Shown one piece after another: positions 34,313 through 42,809 of a stretch of DNA of 56,933 nucleotides. The notes below the pieces were generated by a model. It worked only from the letters and a program-made list of their open reading frames with translations, was not told the origin of the DNA and made no database searches. The stretch spans positions 1 through 56,933 of the forward strand of contig NZ_VUOK01000048.1 of NCBI RefSeq assembly GCF_009806555.1. The letters are read 5' to 3'. Positions within the stretch are counted from its first letter, which is position 1. Every line of letters begins with the position of its first letter. Both the position numbers and the translations under genes were made by a program. Source of the DNA: Methylobacterium sp. 2A. Its GTDB lineage: Bacteria > Pseudomonadota > Alphaproteobacteria > Rhizobiales > Beijerinckiaceae.

Positions 34313-34594
34313 TCAGCGCGCCTCGCTGACCCGCTTGGTCGCCCGCTGCTCCTTCTTGTAGGCGGTGATCGCCGCCGAGCAGTTGGGGGAAAGATTTTTC
34401 AAATTGGCTTTGAAGCAGGCCTCGACCTCCGGGCCGCCCGGCGCGTAGGCGCTGCAGTAATCCATGTAGTCGCCGGTGCAGTATTGCTTGAGGGCCTCCC
34501 GGGCCGGGGATTGCTCCGCGCGTGCCGCCACGGGACCGAGGATGGGGCCGAGGCAGAGGCCGATCGCCAGCAGGGCCGTCTTGGTCGAAGTCAT
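34313..34594 (-). CDS. Small exported cysteine-rich protein
   Basis: 93 residues from the ATG at 34594 (34600 is in frame and adds two residues). Signal peptide ends near AARAEQ. The mature part has four cysteines: QYCTGDYMDYCSAYAPGGPEVEACFKANLKNLSPNC, spaced as in Cys-rich repeat proteins, so two disulfides are likely. The pattern recurs in Methylobacterium and Bradyrhizobium proteins of unknown function, as I recall. Confidence 0.7.
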   Translation of the reverse strand: MTSTKTALLAIGLCLGPILGPVAARAEQSPAREALKQYCTGDYMDYCSAYAPGGPEVEACFKANLKNLSPNCSAAITAYKKEQRATKRVSEAR

Positions 34595-34743
34595 GGACAT
34601 CCTTCACGCGTCCAGGCCGCGCGCATACGGCGCGCGGCGATGGGCAGGGCGGATGGGCGCCAAGGATGGCGTCACCATGACACCTGGGCGGCGTGCATGC
34701 AGATCAGCCATGTCCGGCACCGGTAGGTAGACCCATGCAGGCC

Positions 34744-35919
34744 TCAATGCGCCCCGACGCGCCGGGCCGGCACGAGGTCGTTGGCGATGATCTCGCCGAA
34801 CGGGCCGTCGTTGCGGGCGTTCGTCGCCGGGCGGCCCGTGGTGGCGCGCAAGGGCAGCTTCGGGAAGACCAACTCGGCGAAGCGGTAGGCCTCCTCCAGG
34901 TGCGGGTAGCCCGAGAGGATGAAGCGGTCGATCCCGAGATCGATGTATTCCTTCATCCGGTCGGCCACCTGATCGGCCGAGCCGACGAGCGCCGTCCCGG
35001 CGCCGCCGCGCACGAGGCCGACGCCGGCCCAGAGGTTCGGCGAGACCACGAGCTTGTCGCGGCGGCCGCCATGGAGGGCCATCATCCGGCTCTGGCCGAC
35101 GGAATCCTGGCGCTTCAGGGTCTCCTGCGCCTTGGCGATGGTGGCGTCGTCGAGCTTGGAGATCAGCGTCTCGGCCGCCTCCCAGGCCGCGGCTTCCGTC
35201 TCCCGGGCGATCACGTGCAGGCGGATGCCGTACGAGAAGGTTTTTCCACGTTCCTCCGCGGCGCGGCGGGCCGAAGCGATCTTCTCCGCGACCTGGGCCG
35301 GGGGCTCGCCCCAGGTCAGGTAGACGTCGCAATGCTCGGCCGCCACCGCGATGCCGGCCGGCGAGGAGCCGCCGAAATAGAGCGGCGGATAGGGCTTCTG
35401 CACCGGCGGGTAGATCAGCCGGCCGTTCTCGGCGCGCAGGTGCTCGCCTTCGAAGGTCACGGTCTCGCCCGCCAGCAGGCCGCGCCAGATCGTCAGGAAC
35501 TCGTCGGTGACGGCGTAGCGCGCGTCGTGGGACAGGAACACGCCGTCGCCCGCGAGCTCCACCGGGTCGCCGCCGGAGACGACGTTGATCAGCAGGCGCC
35601 CGTTCGAGATCCGGTCCAGCGTCGATGACATGCGCGCCGCCGCGGAGGGCTCCATCAGGCCCGGCCGCACCGCCACGAGGAAGCGCAGGTTCTTCGTCAG
35701 CGGCGCCAGTGCCGAGGCGACGATCCAAGAATCCTCGCAGGACCGCCCGGTCGGCAGCAGCACGCCGTAATAGCCGAGGTCGTCCGCGCCCTGCGCGATC
35801 TGGCGGAGATAGCCGAGCGAGACCTCCCGGGCCCCCTCCTGCGCGCCGAGATAGCGGCCGTCGCCGTGGGTCGGCAGGAACCAGAGGACGTCGGCGCGCC
35901 CGTCTTGCGGTGCAGTCAT
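34744..35919 (-). CDS. ssuD: FMNH2-dependent alkanesulfonate monooxygenase
   Basis: 391 residues from the ATG at 35919. Bacterial luciferase-like (LLM) flavoprotein that desulfonates alkanesulfonates to aldehyde plus sulfite. Motifs: FLPTHGDGRYLG, GVLLPTGRSCEDSW (SsuD Cys54 region), FLVAVRPGLMEPSAAARM, RLLINVVSGGDP, YFGGSSPAGIAVAA and the C-terminal GVGLVRGGAGTALVGSADQVA. It needs FMNH2 from the ssuE product. Repeat copy 4 lies between it and ssuB, so the five upstream ssu genes may be partly uncoupled from it. Confidence 0.93.
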   Translation of the reverse strand: MTAPQDGRADVLWFLPTHGDGRYLGAQEGAREVSLGYLRQIAQGADDLGYYGVLLPTGRSCEDSWIVASALAPLTKNLRFLVAVRPGLMEPSAAARMSSTLDRISNGRLLINVVSGGDPVELAGDGVFLSHDARYAVTDEFLTIWRGLLAGETVTFEGEHLRAENGRLIYPPVQKPYPPLYFGGSSPAGIAVAAEHCDVYLTWGEPPAQVAEKIASARRAAEERGKTFSYGIRLHVIARETEAAAWEAAETLISKLDDATIAKAQETLKRQDSVGQSRMMALHGGRRDKLVVSPNLWAGVGLVRGGAGTALVGSADQVADRMKEYIDLGIDRFILSGYPHLEEAYRFAELVFPKLPLRATTGRPATNARNDGPFGEIIANDLVPARRVGAH

Positions 35920-35949
35920 CGGAGTCTTCCTTGCTGATCGAAAGTCAGA

Positions 35950-36050
35950 GGTTTCGAAAGGTCGAGACCTTTCGCGGGTGCAGGGCAGCGCCCCGCGATC
36001 GGGGCTCCGCCCCGATACCCCGCCAAAGGGCTCGCCCTTTGGGAACCCGG
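35950..36050 (+). repeat. Dispersed tandem-hairpin repeat (copy 4), between ssuB and ssuD
   Basis: Reads GGTTTCGAAAGGTCGAGACC then TTTCGCGGGT, followed by hairpins GGGGCTCCGCCCC and CAAAGGGCTCGCCCTTTG, and ends GGGAACCCG. It abuts the ssuB stop codon, within a presumed operon. Confidence 0.82.
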
Positions 36051-36905
36051 TTATGCGGGCGTCTCGGAGCCGCCGAGCAGGTGATCGAGGATACGGCCTT
36101 CGAGGCGCGCGAGATCCGGGTCCCCGCGCCGGCGCGGGCGCGGCACGTCGACCCGCAGGTCGAGGGCGATGCGGCCCGCCTCGACCACGAGGATCCGGTC
36201 GGCCAGAGCCACCGCCTCGGCGACGTCGTGGGTGACGAGGAGCGCCGTGAAGCCCTGCGCCCGCCAGATCCGCTCGATCAGGTCCTGCATGCCGATGCGG
36301 GTCAGGGCGTCCAGCGCCCCGAGCGGCTCGTCGAGGGCGAGCAGGCCCGGCCGGCTCACCAGCGCCCGGGCGAGCGCCACGCGCTGGCGCTGGCCGCCCG
36401 AGAGGGTCGCGGGCCATTGCCCGGCCTTGTCGGACAGGCCGACCTCGGCGAGCGCGGCCAGCGCCCGCTCCCGGCGCTCGGCCCGGGTGCCCTGGCCGGA
36501 GAGACCGACCGCGACGTTGTCGACGACCCGCGCCCAGGGCAGCAGCCGCGGCTCCTGGAACATGATCCGCTTCGGCGGCTCGGAGCGGCGGGGGGAGCCC
36601 TCCGGCCCCTCCAGGTCGATCCGGCCGCCGGTCGGCGTCTCCAGGCCGAGGATCAGGCGCAGCAGGGTGCTCTTGCCGCAACCGGACCGGCCGACCACCG
36701 CGGTGAAGCCACCGGCCGGCAGGAACAGGTTCAGGCCCTCGATGACCGGATGGCCGTCGAAGCTCTTGTGCAGGTCGCGGACGGTGACGGCGATCCCGCG
36801 CCGGCCGGACTCCGCGGGCTGGCGCGCGGGGGCGGAACTTCCGGTCTGCCGCGCCTCGGCGACCGGATCGGAAAAAGCCTCGCGGCGGACGGCGTCGAGC
36901 AGCAT
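36051..36905 (-). CDS. ssuB: Aliphatic sulfonate ABC transporter ATP-binding protein
   Basis: 284 residues from the ATG at 36905, which overlaps the ssuC stop by 1 nt. Walker A GRSGCGKST, Q-loop FQEPRLLPW, signature LSGGQRQR, Walker B LLALDEPLGALD and the H-loop VTHDVAEA are complete. FQEPRLLPW is typical of the SsuB/TauB branch. The first 40 residues are an Ala/Arg-rich extension. It powers uptake of alkanesulfonates with SsuC and an SsuA. Confidence 0.93.
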   Translation of the reverse strand: MLLDAVRREAFSDPVAEARQTGSSAPARQPAESGRRGIAVTVRDLHKSFDGHPVIEGLNLFLPAGGFTAVVGRSGCGKSTLLRLILGLETPTGGRIDLEGPEGSPRRSEPPKRIMFQEPRLLPWARVVDNVAVGLSGQGTRAERRERALAALAEVGLSDKAGQWPATLSGGQRQRVALARALVSRPGLLALDEPLGALDALTRIGMQDLIERIWRAQGFTALLVTHDVAEAVALADRILVVEAGRIALDLRVDVPRPRRRGDPDLARLEGRILDHLLGGSETPA

Positions 36906-37687
36906 CAGGCGCTCCTGTAGGCGGGGTTCCAGGCGAGGCAGGCGCGCTCGAGCTGGCGGGTCAGGGCGTCGGCGAGCTTGCCGAGGGCGGCGTAGATCAG
37001 GATCGCCAGCACCACGACGTCGACCAGCATGAACTCGCGGGCCTGCATGGCCATGTAGCCGAGCCCGGACGAGGCCGAGATCGTCTCGGCGACGATCAGG
37101 GTCAGCCACATGATGCCGAGCGCGTAGCGCAGGCCGACGAAGATCGACGGCAGGGCGCCGGGCAGCACCACCCGGGTGAACAGCTCCGTGCGGGACATGC
37201 CGTAGACCCGGCCCATCTCCATGAGGCCCGGATCCACCGAGCGGATGCCGTGCAGGGTGTTGGCGTAGATCGGGAAGAACACGCCGAGCGCCACGAGGAA
37301 CAGTTTGGCCTCCTCGCCGATGCCGAACCACAGGATCACCAGCGGGATCAGCGACAGGTGGGGCACGTTGCGCACCATCTGCACCGAGGTGTCGGTCAGC
37401 CGCTCCGACAGGCGCGACAGGCCGTTGGCGAGGCCGAGCGCGAAGCCGATGCCGCCGCCGACCACGAAGCCCGCCAGCGCCCGCAGGGTGCTGACCCCGA
37501 GATTGGTCCAGAGCTCCCCGGTCCGCCCGGCCTCCCAGCCGGCCCGGACCACGTCGAGGGGCGCCGGCATGAACCGGTTCGAGACGAGGCCGGCCGAGAC
37601 CGCGGCCTGCCAGCCGAGGAGGATCGCGGCCGGCAGCAGCCAGGGGATTGCGGTGTCGCGCAGGCGGTCGCGCTTGGAGGTGGTCAT
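36905..37687 (-). CDS. ssuC: Aliphatic sulfonate ABC transporter permease
   Basis: 260 residues from the ATG at 37687. Six hydrophobic segments are visible, with the EAA-type loop (GRVYGMSRTELFTRVVLPGALPSIFVGLRYALGIMWLTLIVAET) that docks to SsuB. Located in the inner membrane. Adjacent ATG/TGA overlaps on both sides couple its translation to the ssuA above and ssuB below. The longer frame upstream is shadow sequence. Confidence 0.92.
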   Translation of the reverse strand: MTTSKRDRLRDTAIPWLLPAAILLGWQAAVSAGLVSNRFMPAPLDVVRAGWEAGRTGELWTNLGVSTLRALAGFVVGGGIGFALGLANGLSRLSERLTDTSVQMVRNVPHLSLIPLVILWFGIGEEAKLFLVALGVFFPIYANTLHGIRSVDPGLMEMGRVYGMSRTELFTRVVLPGALPSIFVGLRYALGIMWLTLIVAETISASSGLGYMAMQAREFMLVDVVVLAILIYAALGKLADALTRQLERACLAWNPAYRSA

Positions 37688-38712
37688 CAGCGGTTGGCTC
37701 CCTGGGCCTCGGCCTGGCGCTCGGGCGGCGTCCAGACCGCGTCGGCGACCCGGATCGGCTTCGGCAGGAGGCCGAGGCCGTGGAAGGCATCCGCGACCTT
37801 CTGCTGGTCGGCGATCACCGTCGCGTCCAGCGGCGCGACGCCGTAGGACAGGCGGCCGAGCGCGACGCTGAGCACGGGCGCGGGGATGCCCACCGAGGGG
37901 GCGAGTTCCGCCGCCACGGTGTCGGCATGACCCTCGGCCCAGGCATCGACCGCGCCGATCGCCTTCAGCACGGCCGAGACCACCTCGGGGCTCGACTCCG
38001 TGAAGCCGCGCCGGGACAGGTAGAACTGGCGATTGGGGGCAACCCCCTGCCCGTCCGCCAGGACCCGGGCGCCGGTGGAGCGCTCGGCGGCGGCCTGGAA
38101 CGGGTCCCAGATCGCCCAGGCATCGACGGAGCCGCGCACGAAGGCGGCGTTGGCGTCGGCCGGCGCCAGGAAGGCGAGCTTCACCGCGTCGTAGGGCACG
38201 CCCGCCTGCTCCAGGGCGCGCACCAGCAGGTAATGGACGTTCGAGCCCTTGTTGAGCGCGATGGTCCTGCCGCGCAGGTCGGCCACGCTGCGGATCGGGC
38301 TGTCCTTCGGCACCAGGATCGCCTCGCCCCGGGGGGCCGGCGGCTCGGTGGCGACGTAGCGCAGCTCCGCGCTCGCGGCCTGCGCGAAGATCGGCGGGGC
38401 CTCGCCGGCCGAGCCGAAATCCACCGCGCCGGCGTTGAGCGCCTCCATCAGCGGCGGCCCGGACGGAAACTCCGACCACGCCACCGTGACGCCCAGCGGC
38501 TGCAGCGCCGACTCCAGGCTGCCGCGGCCCTTCAGGAGCACGAGGGAGCCGTATTTCTGGTAGCCGATCCGGATCGTGCCGCCCGCCGCGCGGGCCGGGC
38601 GCAGGGCGCAGGCCGCCGCGAGGCCGAGACCGGCCGACAGCAGCAGGCGGCGGTTCGGGGCGAGGCCGGCGGGGCGCCGCAGGGGCAGGGTACGGGACGG
38701 GCGGTCGGTCAT
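37687..38712 (-). CDS. ssuA: Aliphatic sulfonate-binding protein (first SsuA paralogue)
   Basis: 341 residues from the ATG at 38712. A signal peptide with twin-arginine-like RRPAGLAPNRRLLLSAGLGLAAACALRPARA is followed by the SsuA/TauA fold: TIRIGYQKYGSLVLLKGRG, FPSGPPLMEALNAGAVDFGSAGEAPPIFAQAA, GSVDAWAIWDPF and KPIRVADAVWTP. It overlaps ssuC by 1 nt and follows the second ssuA with 5 bp between them. The two paralogues share the same motifs and roughly half their sequence, so they probably bind different sulfonates. Confidence 0.9.
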   Translation of the reverse strand: MTDRPSRTLPLRRPAGLAPNRRLLLSAGLGLAAACALRPARAAGGTIRIGYQKYGSLVLLKGRGSLESALQPLGVTVAWSEFPSGPPLMEALNAGAVDFGSAGEAPPIFAQAASAELRYVATEPPAPRGEAILVPKDSPIRSVADLRGRTIALNKGSNVHYLLVRALEQAGVPYDAVKLAFLAPADANAAFVRGSVDAWAIWDPFQAAAERSTGARVLADGQGVAPNRQFYLSRRGFTESSPEVVSAVLKAIGAVDAWAEGHADTVAAELAPSVGIPAPVLSVALGRLSYGVAPLDATVIADQQKVADAFHGLGLLPKPIRVADAVWTPPERQAEAQGANR

Positions 38713-38717
38713 GGATC

Positions 38718-39677
38718 TCAGCCGTTGCGGGCGGGGGGCGCCCAGACCGCGTCGGCGATCCGGACCGGTTTCGGGATCAGCTTCAGGGCGTGGAACCGGT
38801 CGGCGACCTGCTGCTGCGCGGCGATCACGCGCTCGGTCATCGGCCCGATCATGTAATCGGTCCGGTCCACCGCCCGGCGGGTCGCGGCGAGCGGCACGCC
38901 GGTGCCCTGCGACAGGAGTTCGGCCACCGCGCCGCGGTTCTGCGTGCACCAGGCCGCCACCTCGCCGAGGGCGTCGATGGTCGCGGCGAGCACGGGTCCC
39001 CGGCTCTCCGCGAAGGGCCGGCTCGCCAGGAAGAAGTTGTTCTGCAGGGCGATGTCGGCGGCGCGCGTCAGCACGCGCACCCCCTCCCCGGCCTCGGCGA
39101 TGGCGAAATACGGGTCCCAGATCGTCCAGGCATCGATGCTGCCCCGGGCGAAGGCCGCCGCCGCGTCCGCGGGCGCCAGGGTCACCGGCTCGATGTCGGC
39201 ATAGGTCAGGCCCGCCTTCTCCAGGGCCGCGATGGTCAGGTTGTGGGCGCTCGACGCCTTGGCGAAGGCGACGCGCTTGCCCTTGAGGTCGGCGAGGCTG
39301 CGGATCGCCGAGCCCTTCGGCAGCAGGATCCCGATGCCGGAGCTGCCGGATTCCTGGGCGGCCGCGTAGACGAGGTTCGAGCGCGCGGCCTGGGCGAAGA
39401 TCGGCGGCGCGTCGCCGGTCTGGCCGAAATCGATCCCGTCGAGCGACAGGGCTTCGAGCAGCGGCGGCCCGAACGAGAACTCGACCCAGCGGACCGTATG
39501 GCCGAGGGGCTCCAGCCGGCGCTCGATGATCCCCTGCTGCTTGGCGACGACCAGGATGCCGTTCTTCTGGTAGCCGATCCGGAGGATCCCCGGCTCGGTG
39601 GCGTGGGCGCTCCGGGTGACGGCGAGGCCTACGGGAAGCGCCGCCAGGGCGGTGAGCAGGCTGCGGCGGTCGAGCAT
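38718..39677 (-). CDS. ssuA: Aliphatic sulfonate-binding protein (second SsuA paralogue)
   Basis: 319 residues with a signal peptide (LLTALAALPVGLAVTRSAHA). The SsuA motifs are present: ILRIGYQKNGILVVAKQQG, FSFGPPLLEALSLDGIDFGQTGDAPPIFAQAA, FAKASSAHNLTIAALEKAGL, GSIDAWTIWDPY and KPVRIADAVWAPP. Periplasmic. It sits directly upstream of the other ssuA, an apparent tandem duplication before a single permease. It is preceded by ssuE with a 20-bp gap. Confidence 0.9.
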   Translation of the reverse strand: MLDRRSLLTALAALPVGLAVTRSAHATEPGILRIGYQKNGILVVAKQQGIIERRLEPLGHTVRWVEFSFGPPLLEALSLDGIDFGQTGDAPPIFAQAARSNLVYAAAQESGSSGIGILLPKGSAIRSLADLKGKRVAFAKASSAHNLTIAALEKAGLTYADIEPVTLAPADAAAAFARGSIDAWTIWDPYFAIAEAGEGVRVLTRAADIALQNNFFLASRPFAESRGPVLAATIDALGEVAAWCTQNRGAVAELLSQGTGVPLAATRRAVDRTDYMIGPMTERVIAAQQQVADRFHALKLIPKPVRIADAVWAPPARNG

Positions 39678-39697
39678 CGGGGAACTCGCTCTGAGAC

Positions 39698-40300
39698 TTA
39701 CTCGGCGGCCGCGAGGGCGACCGGGGCCACGTCTTGGACCGCGCCTTGGACTGCACCTTGGGCCGCGCGGTGGGCCAGCAGCGCCGCGAGCTGCCCGCCC
39801 GCCTCCACGGCCCGTGCTTGCACCCCCGCCTCCGCGAGCACGCCCGCCTGGAAATCCGCGTCCGAGGCGTAGACCGCGGTGGGAATCTGGAGCGCGCCGA
39901 AGAAGCCGAAGAGCGGCCGGAAGGCGTGCTCCACCACGAGGGCGTGCCGCGCCCCGCCGCCCGTCGCCACGATGGCCACCGGCTTGCCGGCGAGCGCCCC
40001 CGGATCGACGAGGTCGAACAGGTGCTTGAACAGGCCGGTATAGGCGCCCTTGTAGACCGGGGAGCCGACGACCAGCCCGTCCGCCGCCTCGATCGCGTCG
40101 AGCAGGGCGCGGGCGGCCGGCGTGAGCTGATCACGGGTCCAGGCGGCGCCGAGGCCGGGTCCGGCATCGACGAAGTCCAGAACCCGGGCGTCGAGGGGGC
40201 CTCGAGCGCTGGCTTCGCGCAGCACGGCATCCACCAGCGTGCGGGTCTTGGACGGCCGCTGCAGGTTCGCGCTCAGCCCGACGAGTCTCGGTCGTGTCAT
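39698..40300 (-). CDS. ssuE: NAD(P)H-dependent FMN reductase
   Basis: 200 residues. Flavodoxin-like reductase that supplies FMNH2 to SsuD. Motifs: LVGLSANLQRPSKTRTLVDAV at the start (the S-x-R phosphate loop variant), GLVVGSPVYKGAYTGLFKHLFDLV and KPVAIVATGGGARHALVVEH. The C-terminal about 35 residues are Ala/Gln/Val repeats (GAVQGAVQDVAPVALAAAE) beyond the usual length. First gene of the ssuE-ssuA-ssuA-ssuC-ssuB operon. MsuE is the close alternative name. Confidence 0.9.
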   Translation of the reverse strand: MTRPRLVGLSANLQRPSKTRTLVDAVLREASARGPLDARVLDFVDAGPGLGAAWTRDQLTPAARALLDAIEAADGLVVGSPVYKGAYTGLFKHLFDLVDPGALAGKPVAIVATGGGARHALVVEHAFRPLFGFFGALQIPTAVYASDADFQAGVLAEAGVQARAVEAGGQLAALLAHRAAQGAVQGAVQDVAPVALAAAE

Positions 40301-40822
40301 GCTTCAGGTGCCTTGCTCGGTGCCCATGGGGGAGGCGCAGGGCGCCGGTCGAAACGCACGGGCGCCCCGCCTGATCTCCCGACGGGGGTCTAGAATTGAT
40401 GACCCTTCCGCCGCAGGTCAATGAAAGGCGTTTCCTTATTCATGGGGCGCGGGAAAATTGTTCTCCCCATTTTGCGGCCTTGGCAGCGAAGTTTTATTCC
40501 GGTGCCCGCGGAGATCCATCGCGGCGGATCCGGATGACGTTCCGGGAAAACGGCTGGACAGCAGGTTTAATCTCCGGACCGCCTCGGCAGGAGTTCGATC
40601 CTCCGTCGGCGGCCGGCTGCCAGGCACAGGCCTCATCCGACTCGGGGGCGGCCTGCGGCACGAGCCCGGCTTCGCGATCGAACGGCCCGAATCGGGCGAT
40701 CGAGCCGCCCGAGCCCCCGGTCGGGACAGCGCCGCCCGGCACCAGCCTTGACTTCCAGATTATAGCTGTTCTAATTCGCAACAGAGCGGCACGGCGCCGA
40801 TCGTCATTCGGAGATACGCGAC
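40301..40822. other. Intergenic, no supported gene
   Basis: 522 bp between divergent ssuE and a small Cys-rich gene. It contains a hairpin ATGGGG...CCCCAT (40442-40470) followed by TTTT, which could act as a weak terminator or attenuator, and AT-rich sequence near 40765 likely to hold the downstream promoter. Open frames on either strand have no domain. Confidence 0.4.
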
Positions 40823-41023
40823 ATGGCCAACGCCCATTGCGAGAGCTGCAAGTTCTTCGACGAGCACACCGGCAACGGCGCGGCGCCCCAGGCCGATGCC
40901 GGCCTGTGCCGGTTCAACCCGCCGGTCAGCCAGCCGGAGCCGGAATCCAAGGGCCTGTGGCCGGTGGTCTCCACGAACGACTGGTGCGGCCACTTCACCG
41001 CCGAGATGACCGCGGCCGAGTGA
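40823..41023 (+). CDS. Small four-cysteine protein, putative metal-binding
   Basis: 66 residues. CESCKFFDEH near the start, LCRFNPP in the middle and WCGHF near the end give four cysteines in C-x2-C ... C ... C order, as in small zinc or iron-sulfur modules. No signal peptide, so cytoplasmic. I recall similar uncharacterised proteins in Rhizobiales, but no named function. A strong terminator follows. Confidence 0.75.
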   Translation: MANAHCESCKFFDEHTGNGAAPQADAGLCRFNPPVSQPEPESKGLWPVVSTNDWCGHFTAEMTAAE

Positions 41024-41066
41024 GCCCTGCGGGGTTCCCCGCGTCTCGGCGGCGGGTGAATGATCG

Positions 41067-41094
41067 GGGCCAGCCATCGCGGCTGGCCCTTTTT
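41067..41094 (+). terminator. Rho-independent terminator of the small Cys protein gene
   Basis: GGGCCAGCC, loop ATCGC, GGCTGGCCC, followed by TTTTT and C. It ends transcription of the small four-cysteine gene on the plus strand, 44 bp after its stop. Confidence 0.85.
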
Positions 41095-41125
41095 CGTGGG
41101 CGGCTCCGGCCGGCCCGAAACGAGA

Positions 41126-41154
41126 ACGGCCGCGCGGAGGACCCGCGCGGCCGT
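41126..41154 (-). terminator. Terminator hairpin of the porin gene
   Basis: A perfect 11-bp stem, ACGGCCGCGCG with CGCGCGGCCGT, around a 7-nt loop. On the minus strand it is followed by TCTCGTTTCG, moderately T-rich. It lies 54 bp beyond the porin stop codon. Confidence 0.6.
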
Positions 41155-41207
41155 GTCCGTCCGGTGATCCGCGAGCCGGGCGGGGCCGGCTCGCCTGGAG
41201 GGGGGCC

Positions 41208-42740
41208 TCAGAGGCTCCCGGGTCCCCTGGCGAAGCCCGCCAGGGTGAACAGGTCCACCGACAGCTTCGCGCCGACCACGAAGGCGTCGGGAATCCGCTT
41301 CGGTTGAGCGAAGTAGCGCTCCTGCAATTGTGGATTGATGACGTATTGCAGGTTCGGCATCAGGCGGATCGCCGGGGTCAACTGGATGCCGTAGTTCACC
41401 TCCAGGATGGTCTGCGACGAGGAAACACCGCCATAGCCCAGGCCGACCTTGGCGCGCGCCGCCCGGAGGTTGGCGGTACCGAGCGGCGAGAAGTGCTCCC
41501 AGGAGAAGCCGAAGCCGATCGTGTCGTAGGGCCGGCCCGCGAAGGTGCCGGTGAGGACGGCGCCGCCGTTCAGGAAGTAATCCTCGAACTGCCGCCCGCC
41601 GGTCCCGGCGAGGAAGGCCCCGAACAGGGTCAGGCCCTGCACGCCGGCCGGATCCGGACGCCACACCATCTGGTCGAACCGGGCGTAGATCGCCGACCGG
41701 CCGAACCGGGTCAGCGGATCGAGGCCGCTGAGCAGGTAGGAACCCCGCCGGACGTCCTGCACCGGATCGGTGTAATCCGACTGGTCGATGATCGCGCCGA
41801 TGCCGTAGTTGCGCGGCAGCGGGTCGTTGCCGAAATTGGTCGAGTAGCCGACCTCGACCGGCACCACGACGCCGGTCGCGCCGCGGGTCGACCAGTCGAT
41901 CCCGTTCTGGTCATCCCGCTGATCGCGCGGATTCACCTCGTAGACGCCGGCATGCACGAACACCTTGTCGGTGACCCAGGCCTTGGCGTGGGCGCCCCAG
42001 GTGGCGATCGGCCACCACGTGATGTTCGTCATCTTGAACGCGCCCTTCGGCGCGCCGCAGATACCGTTGTTCTGGAAGTTGCAGTAGAACGGCGAGGCCA
42101 GGAAGTTCGGATTGGCGAGCAGCCGGCCGACCTCGATGTCGAGGCGGTTGTCGAACAGCTTCTGCTCGTAGGACAGCGCGGTCAGGTGCGCCGTCTGGCC
42201 GCCGCCATAGATCTCCTGCACGCTGGTGGTGTTGCCGATATAGTCCTGCGCGAGGCTGCGCCCGTGGCGCTGGGTCACGATGGCGTGCACCGAGCCACCC
42301 TCGACCCCGGCGAGGCGGCCGAGATCGGCGTCGAGGCCGAAGAACACTTGGCCGGCATAGTCCGAGCCCTGGCGCCGGCCGCCGGATGGGTTGGTGGCGA
42401 ACTGGCCCGTGTAGTTCAGGATCGCGGTGACCCCGTGCCCGAGATCGACGGTACCGGGCGGCAGCGACGCCGGGGCCGCGGCGGTGCCCTCCGCGATGCC
42501 CGAGGCCGCCGCGCTGCTGGCGCCCGCGAAGCTCCGGCCCTCACGGATGACCCGCCGCCGGGCCCGGTTCGCACGGTACTGGGCCTTCTGCGCCGGGCTG
42601 GCCTTCGGCCCCGGATTGACCAGGCTTGGCCCCCCGTCCGGCGCCGTGGCCGCGACCTGAGCCGCGGCCGCGCTGACGCCAGCCGTCATCGTTGCAGCGC
42701 ACAGTGCGAGCGCCGCCCACTTTGTATGCTTCCTTTTCAT
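41208..42740 (-). CDS. Carbohydrate porin, OprB family
   Basis: 510 residues with a signal peptide (KWAALALCAATMTAGVSAAAAQ). After a roughly 60-residue Ala/Arg-rich spacer comes the OprB barrel: VTAILNYTGQFATNP, QVFFGLDADLGRL, LDIEVGRLLANPNFLASPFYCNFQNNGICG, MVWRPDPAGVQGLTLFGAF and ILEVNYGIQLTPAIRLMPNLQYVINP. It ends PGSL, not the usual aromatic. It probably admits pentoses or hexoses across the outer membrane. Last gene of the minus-strand sugar operon, with the dehydrogenase 70 bp upstream. Confidence 0.87.
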   Translation of the reverse strand: MKRKHTKWAALALCAATMTAGVSAAAAQVAATAPDGGPSLVNPGPKASPAQKAQYRANRARRRVIREGRSFAGASSAAASGIAEGTAAAPASLPPGTVDLGHGVTAILNYTGQFATNPSGGRRQGSDYAGQVFFGLDADLGRLAGVEGGSVHAIVTQRHGRSLAQDYIGNTTSVQEIYGGGQTAHLTALSYEQKLFDNRLDIEVGRLLANPNFLASPFYCNFQNNGICGAPKGAFKMTNITWWPIATWGAHAKAWVTDKVFVHAGVYEVNPRDQRDDQNGIDWSTRGATGVVVPVEVGYSTNFGNDPLPRNYGIGAIIDQSDYTDPVQDVRRGSYLLSGLDPLTRFGRSAIYARFDQMVWRPDPAGVQGLTLFGAFLAGTGGRQFEDYFLNGGAVLTGTFAGRPYDTIGFGFSWEHFSPLGTANLRAARAKVGLGYGGVSSSQTILEVNYGIQLTPAIRLMPNLQYVINPQLQERYFAQPKRIPDAFVVGAKLSVDLFTLAGFARGPGSL

Positions 42741-42809
42741 CGTGACTCCCCCTTAACCGCGCGGCCTTCTCGGCTCTGTCGCGTTCGTGTTCCGCAGGGG
42801 CCTCCCCGG

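Noticed and set aside
36051..40230. Very long minus-strand frames (579 and 847 residues) over the ssu region
   Set aside because: Only the ends of these frames are genes (ssuB and ssuA); the upstream parts are shadows of neighbouring ssu genes in other frames.
40396..41307. 303-residue plus-strand frame over the Cys-rich gene
   Set aside because: It is the out-of-frame shadow of the 66-residue gene and of a terminator-containing region.
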